A stretch of DNA of 32,977 bases from Chloroflexota bacterium (lineage in GTDB: Bacteria; Chloroflexota; Anaerolineae; Anaerolineales; UBA11579), in assembly GCA_023485685.1 (NCBI GenBank), contig JAMCZK010000040.1, forward strand, positions 1-32,977, in the 5' to 3' direction. Below, in pieces: positions 29,996 to 32,977 of this stretch. The translations under genes and the position numbers were made by a program. Every line of letters begins with the position of its first letter. Position 1 is the first letter of the stretch. The notes beneath the pieces were generated by a model that searched no databases, was not told the origin of the DNA, and was given only the letters and a program-made list of their open reading frames with translations.

Positions 29996-30136
29996 TTTTC
30001 AGTACGCTTGCCAAAATAGGGAAGCGGTGACTTGATGTCCAGAAAGATGGCTCTTGTGGAAGACAGCGCAATAGGGTTTCCTCGCTGGTCGGGCTTCCTC
30101 CTTGAGGACATTTCATGGGAACCCGCTCGGAATGAC

Positions 30137-30182
30137 AAAAAAAGATAGACATACAAAAGCGTAAAATAAGCGCTTTTGTATG
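30137..30182 (-). terminator. Terminator downstream of panB
   Basis: A perfect 12-bp stem CATACAAAAGCG (30150-30161) / CGCTTTTGTATG (30171-30182) with a 9-base loop, followed on the minus strand by TCTATC and seven T residues (30143-30137). It separates panB from the panE-panC gene, with a smaller CCGC/GCGG hairpin (30189-30199) just upstream. The remaining gap to 29995 shows no convincing gene. Confidence 0.8.
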
Positions 30183-30228
30183 TATTCTCCGCTAAGCGGG
30201 TTTTGTAAATCATAGATGCACTAAAGGA

Positions 30229-31152
30229 TTAACTACCATTCAACTCTTTGAGCAAAGTTTGCCACTGCTCGTCTTTGATGGACACCGAATGCTCTTCTGT
30301 GGGGAAGCGGCGGCTTTCTACATCGTCCTTGAAACTGGCAAAAGCCTCCGACATCACCGAATGTAAGCTGGCGTATTGTTTGACGAACTTGGGAGTGAAG
30401 CGATCGAAGAGGCCAAGTAAATCATGAGTGACCAACACTTGCCCGTCGCAGCCCAGCCCGGCGCCAATGCCGATAGTAGGGATGCTGAGTTTTTGCGACA
30501 CCCACTCGGCCAAACGGGCAGGCACTGATTCGAGCACCAGGCTGAAGATGCCGGCCTCTTCCAGAGCAAAGGCGTCATCAATGAGTCGCTTAGCAGCCGA
30601 GCTGGTGCGCGCTTGCGGGCGGAAGCCGCCAAAGACATTGACGCTTTGCGGTGTGAGCCCCAGATGCCCCATCACCGGGATGCCGGCGGCCACGATCTGG
30701 CGCACGGCTTCGGCTCGGTCGCGGCCGCCTTCCAGCTTGACGGCATCCATGCCGGCCTCCTGGAGGAAGCGGCCGGCGTTGGCCACCGCTTGCTCCACGG
30801 AAACCTGGTAAGACATGAAGGGCATGTCACCAATCAGCATGGCGTAGCTAGCTCCGCGTGAGACCGCGCGGCAGTGGTGGAGCATGTCCTGCATGGTGAC
30901 CGGCAAAGTGTTCGGGTAGCCGAGAACCACCATGCCCAGTGAGTCGCCGACCAGGATGGCGTCGAAGCCGACACGGTCCACCGCCAGGGCGGTGGGATAG
31001 TCGTAAGCGGTGAGCATGGTGATGGGCAGGCCGTCCTTCTTCTTCTGGCGAAATTCACGGACGGTGACCTTGGTGCGTTCCGCTTCACCAGGCTTGGTTT
31101 TGATTTTAGGGGCTTGTGTGGACACGGTACTCTCCTCCGCAGGTAGAGTCAT
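30229..31152 (-). CDS. panB: 3-methyl-2-oxobutanoate hydroxymethyltransferase
   Basis: About 307 residues with PanB signatures: ITMLTAYDYPTALAVD, ILVGDSLGMVVLGYPNTLPV, MPFMSYQVSVEQA, AVKLEGG, MGHLGLTPQSVNVFGGF, LVLESVP (catalytic Glu) and IPTIGIGAGLGCDGQVLV. It adds a hydroxymethyl group from 5,10-methylene-THF to 2-oxoisovalerate, making ketopantoate. The ATG at 31152 was chosen; a TTG at 31206 would add residues from inside the leader terminator and is rejected. A Thr/Lys-rich N-terminal extension of about 25 residues precedes the conserved VTVREF. Confidence 0.95.
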   Translation of the reverse strand: MTLPAEESTVSTQAPKIKTKPGEAERTKVTVREFRQKKKDGLPITMLTAYDYPTALAVDRVGFDAILVGDSLGMVVLGYPNTLPVTMQDMLHHCRAVSRGASYAMLIGDMPFMSYQVSVEQAVANAGRFLQEAGMDAVKLEGGRDRAEAVRQIVAAGIPVMGHLGLTPQSVNVFGGFRPQARTSSAAKRLIDDAFALEEAGIFSLVLESVPARLAEWVSQKLSIPTIGIGAGLGCDGQVLVTHDLLGLFDRFTPKFVKQYASLHSVMSEAFASFKDDVESRRFPTEEHSVSIKDEQWQTLLKELNGS

Positions 31153-31174
31153 ACTTTCAGAGTGTTGCTTAAAC

Positions 31175-31201
31175 AAAAACCGCCTCTGCTTGGAGAGACG
31201 G
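31175..31201 (-). terminator. Leader terminator (attenuator) before panB
   Basis: On the minus strand CCGTCTCT (31201-31194) pairs with AGAGGCGG (31187-31180) with one U-G pair and loop CCAAGC, then five T residues (31179-31175). It lies 23 bases before the panB ATG, i.e. inside the transcript leader, so it should stop transcription unless overridden. Confidence 0.7.
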
Positions 31202-31335
31202 GACAAGCCACGCAGTTAGCGTGGGTGAACTACGCAAGCGCTTCGCGCTTGCTATTGGAGTTGCTAGCCTGCTTCGCATGCTAACGCAACTCCACCTGAT
31301 GTCCGCCGTCTCAGCCTGTGCAGGTCTAAGCAGCA
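31175..31335 (-). promoter_or_regulatory. Structured panB leader with a candidate antiterminator
   Basis: The leader from about 31335 contains three hairpins read on the minus strand: GGAGTTGC...GCAACTCC with inner TAGC/GCTA (about 31257-31293), GCAAGCGC-GAA-GCGCTTGC (about 31234-31252) and CCACGC/GCGTGG (about 31208-31226). GAGACGG at 31312-31306 is perfectly complementary to CCGTCTC (31201-31195), the 5' arm of the terminator, so an antiterminator is possible. Chloroflexota pan genes are known to carry the Pan RNA motif; whether this is an example was not tested. Confidence 0.55.
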
Positions 31336-31340
31336 AGAAG

Positions 31341-31369
31341 ATTATCGCCTATTTAAGCAAAATCGGCAA
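31341..31369 (-). promoter_or_regulatory. Promoter candidate of the panB transcript
   Basis: On the minus strand TTGCCG (31369-31364), a 17-base spacer and GATAAT (31346-31341). Predicted initiation is near 31334, giving a leader of about 180 bases. An additional candidate lies in the palindrome at 31414-31447. Confidence 0.6.
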
Positions 31370-31413
31370 GAGCCGCGTCAAGTTGTTATTATTACTACTG
31401 GGACGGGGTCATC

Positions 31414-31447
31414 ATTACTTGACAAGAAACGTTTCTTGTCAAGTAAT
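31414..31447. repeat. Perfect 34-bp palindrome with symmetric promoter-like boxes
   Basis: The left arm ATTACTTGACAAGAAAC and its exact reverse complement meet with no spacer (centre 31430/31431). Each strand carries TTGACA, a 17-base spacer and AGTAAT. There is no T-tract on either side, so it is not a terminator. It could be an operator for a dimeric regulator that also covers a -35/-10 pair, upstream of panB. It may instead be a small mobile or recombination site. Confidence 0.75.
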
Positions 31448-31463
31448 TCGCAGCGAAAGCCAT

Positions 31464-31568
31464 CTAGAGTCTGTAGCCCATATCAGCCAAATACGATTCA
31501 AAGGCATCCTTGGCGGCCTTCAATTGGTCAAAAGCAGTAAGGCTTTGGAAAAAAATTACACGCCGCAA
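31464..31568 (-). CDS. Possible 34-residue protein overlapping the next gene's end
   Basis: Minus-strand frame starting at TTG 31568 inside the end of the 31556-32584 gene: MRRVIFFQSLTAFDQLKAAK then DAFESYLADMGYRL. The sequence is protein-like, with an amphipathic helix, but there is no clear Shine-Dalgarno. It could be a tail lost from the preceding gene through a frameshift at the T7 run just after its stop, or a real small protein. Confidence 0.25.
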   Translation of the reverse strand: MRRVIFFQSLTAFDQLKAAKDAFESYLADMGYRL

Positions 31569-32584
31569 CTGCTGCCGCTGCCGGGCGTCTGGGGCAACAG
31601 GTTGCTGTTGGCCAACCATTCGTGCACGGCCTTAAATCCACTGCCGGAAGAATAATTCCGGCTAACCAATTCCTGGCCGTCTACATCGGCAAAATCGCTA
31701 TTCTGTGTTGACTTGAAAAATTGAGCTAACTCCAGAGATTGTGAAGGATACCAAAAGGCATTGGCATACTTTGCTGCCGCGAACATTTCTTCGGTACTGG
31801 CGTCTTGGGAGGCCATTAGCTCGAGCAAGCCCAACATCGCCATTCCGTGGTTGCAGTCGGGGAAATGGGTGGGGTTGTTGCAGCACGGTCGGTAGACTTG
31901 CGTAGCCACCTCTTCTAAACGTTTCTGTTGCGGGGCGGTAAGAGTAACGATCGGCGTGCTTGCGTATAACTCCATGGCCGGTTTGGCGCCCAACGTCCAG
32001 CCGCCTGTTGAGGCGAACCGGCCAATCTGGTCTTCGCCGCTCTGCGCCATTGGCCCCTCAGTCAAAATTGTGTTGTGGTTAGTCAACCCCAGTGCCCAAA
32101 AAAAATTGAGCAGGAAATAGGCGTTTTGTTTATTCAAAACGATCTGTGAATCGCTGCCTTGCTCCAGGATCGCAAGCTGCGCTTCGGTCAATGGCCGGTT
32201 GGCCCCTGCATAGATCTGCACAAAGGCGTCACGGTCGATCGCACCGGCAGTAAGCAACTGTGGGCCAGCGTCGCCGAAGATGGTTTGCAGCGTATAACCT
32301 TCTGGCGGATTTACCTGTTCACCCAAGGCAATATGCGCTGCGTGTTCGTCCTCGCCAGTGGTTTCAATTGCTTCGGTAACTTGCGGTACATCCTCGCGGC
32401 CCCATAAGAGATAACCGCTCCCGAGCCCGACCAAGAACGCAAACATGGCCACGAATACCGCCAAACGCCGCCAATCAGCTCGACCCAACTTCAGTATGAA
32501 AAGAACTTCTTCATGCTGGTCTGTTTTCCGACTCTTTTTTCTTGATTTTATGGCAGAGCGAACTTTTCCAACTTTTTGAGCCAT
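31556..32584 (-). CDS. Membrane-anchored protein with a Cys-Cys/Cys-Asn-His motif, unknown function
   Basis: 342 residues: a basic cytoplasmic head (1-38, KVRSAIKSRKKSRK), one transmembrane helix (about 40-60, LAVFVAMFAFLVGLGSGYLLW) and an extracytoplasmic helical domain. Between residues about 232 and 246 lies YRPCCNNPTHFPDCNHGMAM, whose CC-x8-CNH spacing suggests a metal or redox site; a further Cys is in the C-terminal GSGSSCGV. AAGGAGGA lies five bases before the ATG at 32584, a strong ribosome site. The function is not recognised. Upstream (32585-32853) are only candidate regulatory repeats and hairpins. Confidence 0.75.
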   Translation of the reverse strand: MAQKVGKVRSAIKSRKKSRKTDQHEEVLFILKLGRADWRRLAVFVAMFAFLVGLGSGYLLWGREDVPQVTEAIETTGEDEHAAHIALGEQVNPPEGYTLQTIFGDAGPQLLTAGAIDRDAFVQIYAGANRPLTEAQLAILEQGSDSQIVLNKQNAYFLLNFFWALGLTNHNTILTEGPMAQSGEDQIGRFASTGGWTLGAKPAMELYASTPIVTLTAPQQKRLEEVATQVYRPCCNNPTHFPDCNHGMAMLGLLELMASQDASTEEMFAAAKYANAFWYPSQSLELAQFFKSTQNSDFADVDGQELVSRNYSSGSGFKAVHEWLANSNLLPQTPGSGSSCGV

Positions 32585-32626
32585 CTCATCCTCCTTTTTA
32601 TTGCAAATCGAATTCCGAAGAACCTA

Positions 32627-32661
32627 TCGCATCTGTATAATTCGCATCGGTGGATCGCATC
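32627..32661 (-). repeat. Three GATGCGA direct repeats upstream of the Cys/His protein gene
   Basis: On the minus strand GATGCGA occurs three times (32661-32655, 32648-32642, 32633-32627) spaced 13 and 15 bases apart, in the presumed promoter region of the gene starting at 32584. They could be regulator sites. The plus strand has TATAAT at 32636-32641, but no gene follows it. Confidence 0.35.
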
Positions 32662-32662
32662 A

Positions 32663-32701
32663 GGGCAATTTTGCCCAGCCGAAAAACAGGCATAATTGCC
32701 T
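32663..32701 (-). terminator. Weak terminator downstream of lgt
   Basis: On the minus strand AGGCA (32701-32697) pairs with TGCCT (32692-32688), loop ATTA, followed by G and five T residues (32686-32682). A second hairpin GGGCA/TGCCC (32663-32676) follows. Short stems, so only modest confidence. Confidence 0.4.
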
Positions 32702-32853
32702 ACACACGAAATCCATCCTTGATTGGAGTTAATCTTCTCTGAGTAGAAGCTAAAAACTATTCAGTTTTTGTAAATTGGCTTATTGCAAATTCAGTACCAC
32801 GGTGAACGAATTCACCCAGAACTCAACGAGCTGTCTTGGTTTTTTTGTTCGCC

Positions 32854-32977
32854 TTACCTATTTGATTCTCCCCAAGTTTTCATAAGCAAGATTGCCAGAA
32901 AGAGTATCAGCAAGCCGGCAACCTGAGCAGCACGGAAACCACCGGGCAACACAAAACTATCGCCTCGAAACTCTTTT
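32854..32977 (-). CDS. lgt: Prolipoprotein diacylglyceryl transferase, C-terminal fragment
   Basis: The last 40 residues of a gene cut by the window edge: KEFRGDSFVLPGGFRAAQVA followed by GLLILFLAILLMKTWGESNR. The E-F-x-R-G-D-S segment, the GG-x-R-x-A-Q-V entry into a final membrane helix, and the short charged tail are typical of the Lgt C-terminus. It transfers diacylglycerol to the lipobox Cys of prelipoproteins, such as the parvulin-type lipoprotein in this window. The fragment is short, so confidence is moderate. Confidence 0.65.
   Translation of the reverse strand, partial: KEFRGDSFVLPGGFRAAQVAGLLILFLAILLMKTWGESNR

Noticed and set aside
29992-30213. Minus-strand frame of 73 codons between panB and panE-panC
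   Set aside because: It includes the terminator hairpin and ends exactly at the panE TTG; the sequence looks like repeat-derived translation rather than a protein.
31414-31447. Palindrome as a rho-independent terminator
   Set aside because: No T tract follows on either strand.
31221-31655. Open plus-strand frame of 144 codons across the panB leader and palindrome
   Set aside because: It runs antisense through hairpins, a promoter and the end of the minus-strand gene, and shows no protein-like sequence or ribosome site.

Overview
The window most likely comes from a member of the Chloroflexota (Anaerolineae-like), probably a metagenome-assembled or uncultured lineage. This is an inference. 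It rests on membrane proteins with Thr/Pro-rich linkers, a tRNA-Phe T-box in front of pheS, a DUF6754-like and glutamate-mutase-L-like gene set, a DUF92 protein, pan genes with a structured leader, and moderately high GC with dispersed REP-like and heptamer repeats. No rRNA, tRNA, CRISPR array or prophage was seen.

Layout. (1) 1-4361, plus strand: the 3' part of cobalamin-dependent methionine synthase, a REP-associated (HUH/Y1) transposase carrying its own palindromes, a HIT-family protein, and a fused homocysteine methyltransferase/methylenetetrahydrofolate reductase. Together these form a methionine and one-carbon cluster interrupted by a transposase. (2) 4362-5103: gene debris (a xylanase-like tail, an unknown tail and a truncated HEPN gene) next to an intact MNT nucleotidyltransferase. 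(3) 5193-8061, minus strand: a DUF2304, dolichyl-phosphate-sugar-synthase-like GT2 and GT39-type membrane glycosyltransferase operon. (4) 8149-12613, minus strand: pheS and pheT under a T-box riboswitch, with a four-helix-bundle gene between them bounded by inverted heptamer repeats. (5) 12648-14468, plus strand: a parvulin-type lipoprotein and a Thr/Pro-linker membrane protein. (6) 14503-17521, minus strand: a DegT-type aminotransferase, a DUF92 protein and a PH-like membrane protein, with a 21-bp-spaced set of DnaA-box-like repeats. (7) 17675-25083, plus strand: eight tightly packed genes of membrane proteins, a protein with repeated PxWL motifs, a tandem actin-fold GlmL-like ATPase, a barrel-sandwich/KOW protein and a protein with an LPDSG tail. 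(8) 25288-31369, minus strand: pantothenate and CoA synthesis (panB; a panE-panC fusion; coaX; an ATP-grasp gene; coaBC), with an attenuator-like panB leader and a perfect 34-bp palindrome upstream. (9) 31556-32977: a Cys/His-motif membrane-anchored protein and the C-terminus of Lgt.

The best candidate for an undescribed system is the eight-gene operon at 17675-25083. It pairs a GlmL-type ATPase, with no mutase nearby, with several membrane proteins and a possible sorting-signal protein. Other points of interest are the panE-panC fusion with a REP-like linker and a retained internal panC start, the panB leader with mutually exclusive hairpins, the symmetric palindromic promoter, and the heptamer-repeat family linked to small mobile-looking genes.
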